DNA of 64,000 nucleotides from JAFLCM01 sp964510955 (GTDB lineage: Bacteria; Planctomycetota; Phycisphaerae; Phycisphaerales; UBA1924), in NCBI GenBank assembly GCA_964510955.1, contig CAZEDW010000018.1, forward strand, positions 1 through 64,000, in the 5' to 3' direction. A model generated the notes under the pieces. It was not told the DNA's origin, ran no database searches, and was given only the letters and a program-made list of their open reading frames with translations. Positions 8,595-17,338 of the stretch are shown here, piece after piece (the first letter of the stretch is position 1; every line of letters starts with the position of its first letter). The translations under genes were made by a program, and so were the position numbers.

Positions 8595-9155
8595 TCAAGT
8601 GCTCACGCTCACTTTCGCGGGCCTCAGCGTCCGGTCGCCCAGGGCGTAGCCGGTCTGGAAGCACTGGGCGACGTGGTTGGGCTCGATGCCCTCGGCGGCG
8701 GCCTGCATGACGGCCTCGTGGCGGAGCGGGTCGAAGGGCTCGCCGGGCTTGGGCTGGATGACGTTGAGACCGAAGCGGGCGAGGGTGCGGACGATCTCGT
8801 CGCGGATGACCACGACGCCGGCGCGGACCTGGTCGGGCGTGGCCCTGGACATGTCCTGGTTCAGCGCCATTTCGAAGTGGTCGAGCACCGTGACCATGGC
8901 GCTGGCGACATCCTTGACGCCCTGGCGCTGGGCCTCGTTCTCGTTCTCGCGGCTGCGGCGGCTGAGGTTCTGGTAGTCGGCGAGGGCCCGCTGATGGCGC
9001 TGCTTCCACTCGGCCAGCTCGGCTTCGAGCTTCCGGACCGCGTCGCCGTGCGAGACGATGGACTCGGGGTCGACCTGGCGCACGTCGGCGCCGGTGTCGC
9101 CGAACTCGTCGCCCCCGGGCTGCGGCGGCTGGGGTTGGGTTTCTTGTTCGGTCAT
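8595..9155 (-). CDS. grpE: Nucleotide exchange factor GrpE
   Basis: The 186-residue product starts at the ATG at 9155 (MTEQETQ). It has an acidic, Pro-rich N-terminus, the long GrpE coiled coil (about residues 35-80, including WKQRHQRALADYQNLSRRS) and the C-terminal beta-rich head with GLNVIQPKPGEPFDPLRHEA. GrpE speeds ADP release from DnaK. The partner DnaK is not in the window; DnaJ is encoded immediately upstream on the same strand, which supports a shared heat-shock unit. Confidence 0.95.
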   Translation of the reverse strand: MTEQETQPQPPQPGGDEFGDTGADVRQVDPESIVSHGDAVRKLEAELAEWKQRHQRALADYQNLSRRSRENENEAQRQGVKDVASAMVTVLDHFEMALNQDMSRATPDQVRAGVVVIRDEIVRTLARFGLNVIQPKPGEPFDPLRHEAVMQAAAEGIEPNHVAQCFQTGYALGDRTLRPAKVSVST

Positions 9156-9157
9156 GG

Positions 9158-9375
9158 GGAAGGGGATGAACGCGGAGGACACGGAGGGAACGGAAGAGGA
9201 ATCAGAGAGGGATTGTGGGTGGGCTCTTGGGGGTCGGGGACGAGTGTGCTAGCCGCGACGGGCTCGGAGGGGAAGAGAAGGGGGCGGATGAATGGCGAAA
9301 AATGAAGAGTGAAGAATGAAAATCAGGACTTCAGGACTTCAGGACTTCAGGACCCAGGACTTAGGACTTAGGACA
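9158..9375 (-). repeat. Short-period repeat arrays between dnaJ and grpE
   Basis: This 262-nt gene-free spacer holds several arrays. At 9323-9375 there are TCAGGACT octamers repeated about four times that pass into AGGACTT heptamers. At 9299-9322 there are AATGAAG, AGTGAAG, AATGAAA heptamers. At 9162-9195, just before grpE, there are CGGAGGA/ACGGAGG-type units, which read as CCGTG/CCGCG repeats in the grpE direction. I see no gene, terminator hairpin or CIRCE-like element here. Confidence 0.75.
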
Positions 9376-9417
9376 GTCGGGGTTCACTCACGCTCAACCT
9401 CTTGACCACTTCCTCCC

Positions 9418-10596
9418 TCACCCCCCCAGCATCTCCTTCATCTTCTTCCAGAAGCCGGAGGTCTCGGGCAGGATGCCCGAGTCGTTCTCGGTCTTGGCGT
9501 ATTCGCGGAGGAGTTTTTCCTGGGCGCTGTTGAGTTTCTTGGGGACTTCGATCTTGGTGAAGATGACCAGGTCGCCGCGCCGGCCGGTGCGGAGGTTTGG
9601 CAGGCCGCTCTCGCGGAGGCGGACCATGTGGGCGTGCTGGGTGCCCTTGGGGATGACGACGGTGGCCTTCTCGTCGAGCGTGGGGACTTCGAGGTGCGCG
9701 CCGAGGGCGGCCTGGGTGAAGGTGATGGGCATTTCGAGCACGAGGTTGTCGCCGTCGCGCTTGAAGACGTCGTGCTCGGCGACGCGGATGACGACGTGCA
9801 GGTCGCCGCGCATGCCGGTGCCGTCGGGCGACACCTCGGGAGGCGGCGGCTCGCCCTCGCCGCTGACGCGGACGGCCTGTCCCTCGCTGACGCCGGGCGG
9901 GATCTTGACGGTGAGCTTGCGTTTCTTGGCGACGCGGCCCTTGCCGCTGCAGGTGGTGCAGCGGTCTTTGACCACCTCGCCGCGCCCGGCGCAGTGGGGG
10001 CAGGCGGTCTGCATGCGGAACATGCCGCCCATGCCGGTCTGGATGACGACGCCGCGGCCCCCGCAGGTGGCGCAGCGCTGGGGCTTTGAGCCTGGCTTGG
10101 CGCCGGTGCCGGAGCAGGTGTCGCAGAGGTCGGCGCGGGTGAACTCGACGTCGCGCTCGCAGCCTTCGAGGACCTCGCGGAGGTCGATCTCGACCTCGGT
10201 CTCGAGGTCGAAGCCGCGGGCGGCGCCGCGACCTCGCCCACCTCCGGCAAAACCGCCGCCCATGCCGCCCATGCCGGAGAAGATGTCGTTGAACATCGAG
10301 AAGATGTCTTCGACGTTCATGCGGCTGAAGTCGTGGGTGGCGCCGCCCCCGGCGCCGCCCGCGCGCCCACGAAGGCCTTCGTGGCCGTACTGGTCGTAGA
10401 TCTTGCGCTTGGAGTCGTCGGAGAGGACCTCGTAGGCCTCAGCGGCTTCCTTGAACCTGGCCTCGGCGTCTGAGTCGCCGGGGTTGCGGTCGGGGTGGTA
10501 CTTCATGGCCAGGCGCCGGTAGGCGCGCTTGATCTCCTCGCCGTCGGCGGTTCGCTCGACGGAGAGGACTTCGTAGTAGTCGCGGGTGGTGGCCAT
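9418..10596 (-). CDS. dnaJ: Chaperone DnaJ
   Basis: This is a 392-residue class A J-protein. It has an N-terminal J domain with the HPD triad (MKYHPDRNPGD, about residue 35), a Gly-rich segment (about 75-125), a Zn domain with four CxxCxGxG-type motifs (CDTCSGTG, CATCGGRG, CPHCAGRG, CTTCSGKG, about 150-215) and the C-terminal substrate-binding region. It stimulates DnaK ATPase and delivers unfolded protein. The ATG at 10596 is preceded in gene direction by a C-rich leader with no clear ribosome binding site, right next to a heptad array. Confidence 0.96.
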   Translation of the reverse strand: MATTRDYYEVLSVERTADGEEIKRAYRRLAMKYHPDRNPGDSDAEARFKEAAEAYEVLSDDSKRKIYDQYGHEGLRGRAGGAGGGATHDFSRMNVEDIFSMFNDIFSGMGGMGGGFAGGGRGRGAARGFDLETEVEIDLREVLEGCERDVEFTRADLCDTCSGTGAKPGSKPQRCATCGGRGVVIQTGMGGMFRMQTACPHCAGRGEVVKDRCTTCSGKGRVAKKRKLTVKIPPGVSEGQAVRVSGEGEPPPPEVSPDGTGMRGDLHVVIRVAEHDVFKRDGDNLVLEMPITFTQAALGAHLEVPTLDEKATVVIPKGTQHAHMVRLRESGLPNLRTGRRGDLVIFTKIEVPKKLNSAQEKLLREYAKTENDSGILPETSGFWKKMKEMLGG

Positions 10597-10609
10597 GGGG
10601 GGAGGGAGG

Positions 10610-10643
10610 CAGGCACTGGGGACTGTGCACTGGGCACTAGGTC
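10610..10643 (-). repeat. Heptad array immediately upstream of dnaJ
   Basis: Plus-strand units are GGCACTG, GGGACTG, TGCACTG and GGCACTA, exactly seven nt apart. In the direction of dnaJ they read as TAGTGCC/CAGTGCA/CAGTCCC/CAGTGCC and end about 15 nt before the ATG. The TAG stop codon of the upstream unknown gene lies inside the first unit. Confidence 0.85.
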
Positions 10644-11047
10644 AGACTGATCGTGTCGCGCGCCTGACGGAGCGCCTCTGCTGGGGGATAAGAAACACCC
10701 GCGTCCAAGTCGTGGTAGGAACCGCTCGTGATCTCGGCCAGGACCGCGGCCGCGCAAACGGCGGTCTTGCACTCGTTCATGTCGCCGCCGAAACGGAAAA
10801 CGACGAGCGCATCGTGACCACTCGGGAGAGCGACACCCATCATCTGATCGATTTCTGATGCCTTCAGGACATCCAGCTCGAATCCGGTCGAGGCGCCACC
10901 AAGAGTCGCCGGCAGGAAACCACTCTGACCCTTCCACTCGAAATCATCGAGCTGAAGAGGGAAGCCGTGAGCGTCGATTGCGGATTGCCACTTGGCCGGT
11001 GATACCAGCCTGTCGGATGCGAAGCTCACTGCAATCTCTACTGACAT
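10637..11047 (-). CDS. Conserved-looking protein of unknown function
   Basis: The 136-residue product (ATG at 11047) has no signal peptide, no membrane segment and no recognised motif. The start MSVEIAVSFASDRLVSPAKW and the regular mix of charged and hydrophobic residues look like a soluble globular protein. It lies between groEL1 and dnaJ on the same strand, 40 nt before the dnaJ start, so a role linked to the chaperone block is possible but unproven. An immunity-like or stress-related small protein are only guesses. Confidence 0.65.
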   Translation of the reverse strand: MSVEIAVSFASDRLVSPAKWQSAIDAHGFPLQLDDFEWKGQSGFLPATLGGASTGFELDVLKASEIDQMMGVALPSGHDALVVFRFGGDMNECKTAVCAAAVLAEITSGSYHDLDAGVSYPPAEALRQARDTISLT

Positions 11048-11100
11048 CGCGGTCCGATCAAAGGCGTGAACCGGAACAGGGTCTTCGGGTTCGCAAATCG

Positions 11101-11211
11101 AGCCTGCGGGCTGTCGCGCGCAGGCTCGGGGGTCTTTGGAGTGGCATGGTCACGTCTGCGTGAGCATGCTTTGCGACTGACTGGGGACATGCTCTCGCGG
11201 ACGAGAGCATG
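11101..11211. other. Three consecutive stem-loops between groEL1 and the next gene
   Basis: Three inverted repeats lie in a row: AGCCTGCG/CGCAGGCT (11101-11126), GCATGGTCACG/CGTGAGCATGC (11144-11169, one mismatch, 4-nt loop) and CATGCTCTCG/CGAGAGCATG (11188-11211, perfect 10 bp, CGGA loop). None is followed by a T run. The second and third share the GCATG core, as in a dispersed palindrome. They could block RNA decay or end transcription downstream of groEL1. Confidence 0.7.
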
Positions 11212-11233
11212 CCACCCGTGGGGTCTGTCACTG

Positions 11234-11263
11234 ATGCCCAGTGCCCAGTCCCCAGTGCCTAAT
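11234..11263 (-). repeat. Heptad array immediately after the groEL1 stop
   Basis: In gene direction the units are GGCACTG, GGGACTG, GGCACTG and GGCA, starting 3-4 nt after the groEL1 stop codon. The array is the reverse complement of the array in front of groEL1, so the gene is bracketed by complementary arms. Confidence 0.85.
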
Positions 11264-11266
11264 CCA

Positions 11267-12880
11267 TCAAGCCGCCGCGCCCGCGACGGGCTCCTTGTCT
11301 TCCTTCAGTTCGGTGATCATCACGTCGGTGGTGAGCATGAGGCCGGCGACCGACGCCGCGTTGGTGAGGGCGGTCTTGGCCACCTTGGCGGGGTCGATGA
11401 TGCCGGCCTTGACCATGTCCACGTACTCGTGCGTGACGGCGTTGAAGCCCTGGTTGGTGGGGAGCTCCTTGACCTTCTCGACCACCACGTCGCCGTCGGC
11501 GCCGGAGTTCTCGGCGATCTGGAAGAGGCAGGCCTCGACGGCCTTCATGACGATGTCGAAGCCGAGCTTCTCGTCGCCCTTGGCGGACTTCTGGGCCTTT
11601 TCGAGGGCGGGCAGGGTGCGGAGCAGGGCGACGCCGCCGCCGGGGACGTAGCCCTCCTGGGCCGCGGCGCGGGTGGCGTGGAGGGCGTCGTCGACGCGGT
11701 CCTTGCGCTCCTTCATCTCGGTTTCGGTGGCGCCGCCGACGTTGATGATGGCCACGCCGCCGGTGAGCTTGGCGAGGCGCTCCATGAGCTTCTCGCGGTC
11801 GTAGTCGCTGGTGGAGCGGTCGTGCTGGGCCTTGATCTGCTCGGCGCGCTGGTCGATGTCCTTCTTCTTGCCGGCGCCCTCGATGATGGTGGTGTTGTCC
11901 TTGTCCACCACGATCTTTTTGGCCTTGCCCAGCTCGTTGAGCTCGATGCTGTCGAGGTTACGCCCGAGGTCCTCGGCGAAGAAGGTGCCGCCGGTCAGCA
12001 CGGCGATGTCGCCCAGCATGGCCTTGCGACGGTCGCCGAAGCCGGGAGCCTTGACGGCGCACACCTTGATGGTGCCGCGCAGGCGGTTGACGACCAGCGC
12101 GGCGAGCGCCTCGTTCTCGACCTCCTCGGCGATGATGAGGACGGGCTTGGAAGCCATCGCCACCTTGTTGAGCAGGGGGAGCAGGTCGGTGAGGTTGCTG
12201 ATCTTCTTCTCATAGACCAGCACCAGCGCGTCTTCGAGCACGCACTCGGCGGTCTTGGCGTCGGTCATGAAGTAGGGCGAGAGGTAGCCCTTGTCGAACT
12301 GCATGCCCTCGACGTATTCGAGCGTCGTGTTGGCGGCCTTGCCCTCCTCGACCTCAACCACGCCCTCGGGGCCGACCTTGGCGATGGCCTCGGCGATCAG
12401 CTCGCCGATCTCGAAGTCGTGGTTGGCGCTGACGGTGGCGATCTTGACGTAGTCGTCCTTGCCCTTGCACTTGGTGGCCATCGAGTCGATGGCGTCGCAC
12501 GCGGCCTTGGCGGCGGCGGTGATGCCGCGCTGGAGGACGACGGGGTTGGCGCCGGCGGTGACGTGGCGGAGGCCCTCGTTGAAGATGGCCTCGGTCAGAA
12601 CGGTGGCGGCGGTGGTGCCGTCGCCGGCCTGGTCATTGGTCTTCTTGGCGACCTCGATGACCATCTTGGCGCCCATGTTCTCCATGGGCTCGGGGAGGGA
12701 GACTTCCTTGGCGACCGAGACGCCGTCGCGCGTGACGGATGGGCCGCCGTAGGACTTCTGGATCACCACGTTGCGCCCGGTGGGGCCCATGGTGACCTTG
12801 ACGGTCTTGGCGAGGCGGGCCAGACCCTTCTTCATCTCGAGAAGGGCGGCGTCGGAGTAGATCATTTGTTTGTGGGCCAT
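11267..12880 (-). CDS. groEL: Chaperonin GroEL, first copy
   Basis: The 537-residue product (ATG at 12880, MAHKQMIYSD) aligns along its length with GroEL: ATP-site motif GDGTTAATVL near residue 88, the central apical domain, and the equatorial return with GGGVALLRTLPAL. It ends in PVAGAAA and lacks the Gly-Met-rich tail that lines the folding cavity in standard GroEL; the second copy at 13736 has that tail. The lid GroES is encoded upstream, separated by a four-helix-bundle gene. Two divergent GroEL copies suggest different substrate sets or expression conditions. A GAGG lies about 5-9 nt before the start. Confidence 0.95.
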   Translation of the reverse strand: MAHKQMIYSDAALLEMKKGLARLAKTVKVTMGPTGRNVVIQKSYGGPSVTRDGVSVAKEVSLPEPMENMGAKMVIEVAKKTNDQAGDGTTAATVLTEAIFNEGLRHVTAGANPVVLQRGITAAAKAACDAIDSMATKCKGKDDYVKIATVSANHDFEIGELIAEAIAKVGPEGVVEVEEGKAANTTLEYVEGMQFDKGYLSPYFMTDAKTAECVLEDALVLVYEKKISNLTDLLPLLNKVAMASKPVLIIAEEVENEALAALVVNRLRGTIKVCAVKAPGFGDRRKAMLGDIAVLTGGTFFAEDLGRNLDSIELNELGKAKKIVVDKDNTTIIEGAGKKKDIDQRAEQIKAQHDRSTSDYDREKLMERLAKLTGGVAIINVGGATETEMKERKDRVDDALHATRAAAQEGYVPGGGVALLRTLPALEKAQKSAKGDEKLGFDIVMKAVEACLFQIAENSGADGDVVVEKVKELPTNQGFNAVTHEYVDMVKAGIIDPAKVAKTALTNAASVAGLMLTTDVMITELKEDKEPVAGAAA

Positions 12881-12894
12881 GGGGAACCTCAGAA

Positions 12895-12925
12895 GGCACT
12901 GGGCACTAGGCACTGGGCACTAGGG
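12895..12925 (-). repeat. Heptad array immediately upstream of groEL1
   Basis: Plus-strand units are GGCACTG, GGCACTA, GGCACTG and GGCACTA, four perfect seven-nt steps. In the groEL1 direction they read TAGTGCC/CAGTGCC and end 14 nt before the ATG. Confidence 0.88.
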
Positions 12926-12947
12926 CCGGAGTTGGCGATTGGAAAGT

Positions 12948-13322
12948 TCAGGTGGAGTGATCGGATTCGAGGCTTCGGATCAGACCGGCGAGCAGACGCC
13001 CGCACTCGTTCAGCTTTTCGAGAATGGTGTCGTAAGCGGATTGGCTGGTGAACTCGAGGCGGACGGCGAAGAGCAACTGGGTATCGATTTCGTACAGCGA
13101 TCCGCGGGCGGCCCGGAGAAAGCGGATGTAGTCGGCGGTTGTGCCGCGGCCGTAACCCTCGGCGATATTGCTGGCGACCGAGATCGAGGCACGCCGGAGT
13201 TGGCTGACAAGCCCGAATCGCTCGGACTCGGGGAGCATGGCGGTCACGCGGTAGACCTCGATACCGAGGCCCATGGCCTTCTGCCAGGCCACCAAATCGC
13301 GATGTGACCGAATCTCACCCAC
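12948..13322 (-). CDS. Four-helix-bundle protein (23S rRNA intervening-sequence protein type)
   Basis: I start at the GTG at 13322 because a GGAG lies six nt upstream and the product then begins MGEIRSHRDLVAWQKAMGLG, the usual opening of this family. The 124-residue product keeps the family landmarks: RDLVAWQKAM, the LVSQLRRASISVASNIAEGY core and the C-terminal helix ending in a Leu-rich stretch (LNECGRLLAGLIRSLES). These proteins form four-helix bundles and oligomers; they were first seen encoded in 23S rRNA intervening sequences but are usually free-standing, with no known activity. Its place between groES and groEL1 on the same strand is unusual. Confidence 0.88.
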   Translation of the reverse strand: MGEIRSHRDLVAWQKAMGLGIEVYRVTAMLPESERFGLVSQLRRASISVASNIAEGYGRGTTADYIRFLRAARGSLYEIDTQLLFAVRLEFTSQSAYDTILEKLNECGRLLAGLIRSLESDHST

Positions 13323-13334
13323 TGGCTTCTCCAG

Positions 13335-13366
13335 ACTAGTGCCCAATGCCCAGTCCCCAGTGGCTA
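13335..13366 (-). repeat. Heptad array immediately after the groES stop
   Basis: In gene direction the units are GCCACTG, GGGACTG, GGCATTG and GGCACTA. The first unit joins the groES TAG stop codon directly. It has the same orientation relative to the preceding gene as the array after groEL1. Confidence 0.82.
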
Positions 13367-13651
13367 CTCCAATATCCCCAGCACTTCCGATTCCCGCAGG
13401 ATCAGGTGCTTCACGCCCTTGATCTCCACCTCGGTGCCGGAGTACTTGCCGTAGACGACGGTGTCGCCCTTGCGGATGCCCAGCTCGGCGCGCTTGCCGT
13501 TGTCCAGGCGCTTGCCGGGGCCGACGGCCACGACGTTGCCCTGCACCGGGCGCTCCTTGCTGGACTCGGGGAGGTAGATGCCCGACGCGGTCTTGGTCTC
13601 GGGGTCGGCGGGTTTGATGAGGATGCGGTCTTCGAGGGGTTTGACGGCCAT
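13364..13651 (-). CDS. groES: Co-chaperonin GroES
   Basis: The 95-residue product has the full GroES layout: MAVKPLEDRILIKPADPETK, the mobile loop region TASGIYLPESSKERP, then VVAVGPGKRLDNGKRAELG and KGDTVVYGKYSGTEVEIKG. It forms the heptameric lid of GroEL. It lies between groEL2 (upstream) and the IVP-type gene and groEL1 (downstream). Its leader is an unusual, low-G, A/C-rich stretch in gene direction (13652-13735), unlike the surrounding GC-rich sequence. Confidence 0.97.
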   Translation of the reverse strand: MAVKPLEDRILIKPADPETKTASGIYLPESSKERPVQGNVVAVGPGKRLDNGKRAELGIRKGDTVVYGKYSGTEVEIKGVKHLILRESEVLGILE

Positions 13652-13735
13652 TGATGAGTCTCCGAGTGGCGTTGTGCTTTGTGGTTGTTCCGATGTGTTG
13701 TTGTGATGTCGTGAGTGCTGTGATTGCAGAGTGGG

Positions 13736-15487
<1,752 letters not shown>

Positions 15488-15628
15488 AAGGATCGATCTC
15501 CGTTGAAGGATTCGTTTGGTGCGAGGTGAACCGGGGCCGGCGAACCAGCCCCCGCGTGGGGTAGGCCGCGCAGAACACGACCTGACGAACCACTTTGGCA
15601 ACCGGGGTGCCACGGAGCATTCTGTCGT

Positions 15629-15650
15629 AAACTATTGCAAACAATGGTTT
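15629..15650. promoter_or_regulatory. AT-rich inverted repeat upstream of groEL2
   Basis: The arms AAACTATTG and CAATGGTTT are separated by CAAA (one mismatch in nine). It is an AT-rich island in GC-rich DNA, lying between the divergent groEL2 (142 nt away) and fumarylacetoacetase genes. It is the best candidate operator or promoter element for the chaperonin unit. The sequence differs from CIRCE. Confidence 0.5.
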
Positions 15651-15725
15651 TATGGTCATAGGGCGTGCGGGTGAGGGGCGTAATGCCTGACAAGTCACGA
15701 CGCAGGCGGGCCCGGCCCTGTCAAG

Positions 15726-17132
15726 ATGGCAGGGCCGGGATACCTTCCGCCCATGCCAGAGCCCTCTTTTGACGCCGCCGATCCCGCCGACTTTGACCCC
15801 ACGCTGGACCCCTCGTTGAGAAGCTGGGTTGAGTCGGCCAACGACCCCGCGACCGACTTTCCGATCCAGAATCTGCCCTTCGGGACGGCGCAGCTTCGCG
15901 GGGCCGACCAGCCGCCGTTCCCGTGCGTGGCGATCGGGGACCAGGTGGTGAACCTGCTGGAGCTGTTCGAGGCGGGGCTGCTGCTTGAGAGCACGGGCGA
16001 CGCCGATGAGGACTCGATGTCGGAGGTGGCGCTGGTTGCGCCTTGGACAGAACCGGATGTGTGGTCAGTGGTCCGCGAGCGCCTGGTCGAACTGCTGAGC
16101 GTGGGCAACCGTGAGCTGCGCGACCACAAGAAAGCCCGCGCGCTCGCGCTGCGTCCGATGAGCGCGTGCGACATGCTGGTGCCCAACGACTTCATCGGCA
16201 ACTACACCGACTTTTACGCCTCGATCCACCACGCCTCGAACGTCGGCGCTATGTTCCGGCCCGACAACGCGCTGCTTCCGAACTACAAGCACGTGCCCAT
16301 CGGGTACCACGGGCGGGCGTCGTCGATCGTGGTGAGCGGGACGGAGGTGCGCCGCCCACGCGGTCAGACCAAAGCCGACGATGCGCCGGCGCCGTCATTC
16401 GGGCCGTGCAAAATGCTGGACTACGAACTGGAGCTGGGCCTGTGGGTCGCCGAGGGGAGCGACCTGGGCGAGCCGGTGCCGATCGGGGAGGCGGAATACA
16501 AGCTGTTCGGCGCGTGCCTGCTCAACGACTGGTCGGCCCGCGACATCCAGAAGTGGGAGTACCAGCCGCTGGGGCCGTTCCTGGCCAAGAACTTCGGGAC
16601 CAGTGTTTCGCCGTGGATCGTGACGATGGAAGCGCTGGCGCCGTTCCGCGTGCCCGCTGCCAAGCGCCCCGAGGGCGACCCGCGCCCGCTGGACTATCTC
16701 TGGGACGAGCGCGACCAGCGCTCCGGCGGGCTGGACGTGCGGCTGGAGGTGTTCCTTGCCAGCGCGCAGATGCGCGAGCGCAAGATGGCCCCGATCAAGC
16801 TGAGCACCGGGCACACGCGCGACCTGTACTGGACGCCGGCCCAGCTCATCGCGCACCACACCAGCAACGGCTGCAACCTCGACCCCGGCGACCTCATCGG
16901 CTCCGGCACCGTGAGCGGGCCGACGCCGGACTCGCGCGGGTGTCTGCTCGAGTTGACATGGGGAGGCTCCAGCCAGCCGCGCAAGCCCGTCGATCTCCCG
17001 ACCGGCGAGAAACGGACGTTTCTGGAGGACGGCGACGAGGTGATTTTCAAGGGGTGGTGCGAGCGCGAGGGGTTCAGGCGGATTGGGTTTGGTGAATGTC
17101 GGGGGATGGTTTTGCCGGCGCGGGGGCAATAA
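15726..17132 (+). CDS. fahA: Fumarylacetoacetase
   Basis: This enzyme cleaves 4-fumarylacetoacetate to fumarate and acetoacetate, the last step of tyrosine and phenylalanine breakdown. The 468-residue product has the N-terminal FPIQNLPFG segment and the catalytic domain with TDFYASIHHASNVGAMFRP (metal-binding Asp and catalytic His), NYKHVPIGYHGRASSI, the acidic metal pair in DYELELGLW and the later Asp in NDWSARDIQKWEYQPLGPF. These match the ligands known in the mammalian enzyme. An alternative start is the ATG at 15753 (MPEPSFD); neither has a strong ribosome binding site. No other tyrosine-catabolism gene is adjacent. Confidence 0.95.
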   Translation: MAGPGYLPPMPEPSFDAADPADFDPTLDPSLRSWVESANDPATDFPIQNLPFGTAQLRGADQPPFPCVAIGDQVVNLLELFEAGLLLESTGDADEDSMSEVALVAPWTEPDVWSVVRERLVELLSVGNRELRDHKKARALALRPMSACDMLVPNDFIGNYTDFYASIHHASNVGAMFRPDNALLPNYKHVPIGYHGRASSIVVSGTEVRRPRGQTKADDAPAPSFGPCKMLDYELELGLWVAEGSDLGEPVPIGEAEYKLFGACLLNDWSARDIQKWEYQPLGPFLAKNFGTSVSPWIVTMEALAPFRVPAAKRPEGDPRPLDYLWDERDQRSGGLDVRLEVFLASAQMRERKMAPIKLSTGHTRDLYWTPAQLIAHHTSNGCNLDPGDLIGSGTVSGPTPDSRGCLLELTWGGSSQPRKPVDLPTGEKRTFLEDGDEVIFKGWCEREGFRRIGFGECRGMVLPARGQ

Positions 17133-17338
17133 CCCGGCGAGCGGGATCGACCGGCGCTGAACAACCAGAAATTCCTTGTGTTATCGGGGGTAATCCCGCA
17201 GAATCGGCCCGGATCTGCAAGGTCTCGTGTGCGCCCGTACATCCCCTGTTGAAGTTCGTCGCTCAGGCGCCGGTGCCACCCCATCAGAGCGAGGCCGCGC
17301 GTGGGAGGCGTTGCGCACCAGATCAAAGGACACGAGCA

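Noticed and set aside
11066..13051. Plus-strand frame of 661 codons
   Set aside because: It is antisense to groEL1, with Val/Asp/Gly/Leu-rich composition typical of such shadows.
8493..13366. Possible CRISPR array
   Set aside because: The units are seven or eight nt long with no spacers of regular length and no cas genes; they do not fit a CRISPR.
15488..15725. CIRCE element upstream of groEL2
   Set aside because: Neither TTAGCACTC nor its inverted partner is present; only an unrelated AT-rich palindrome lies here.
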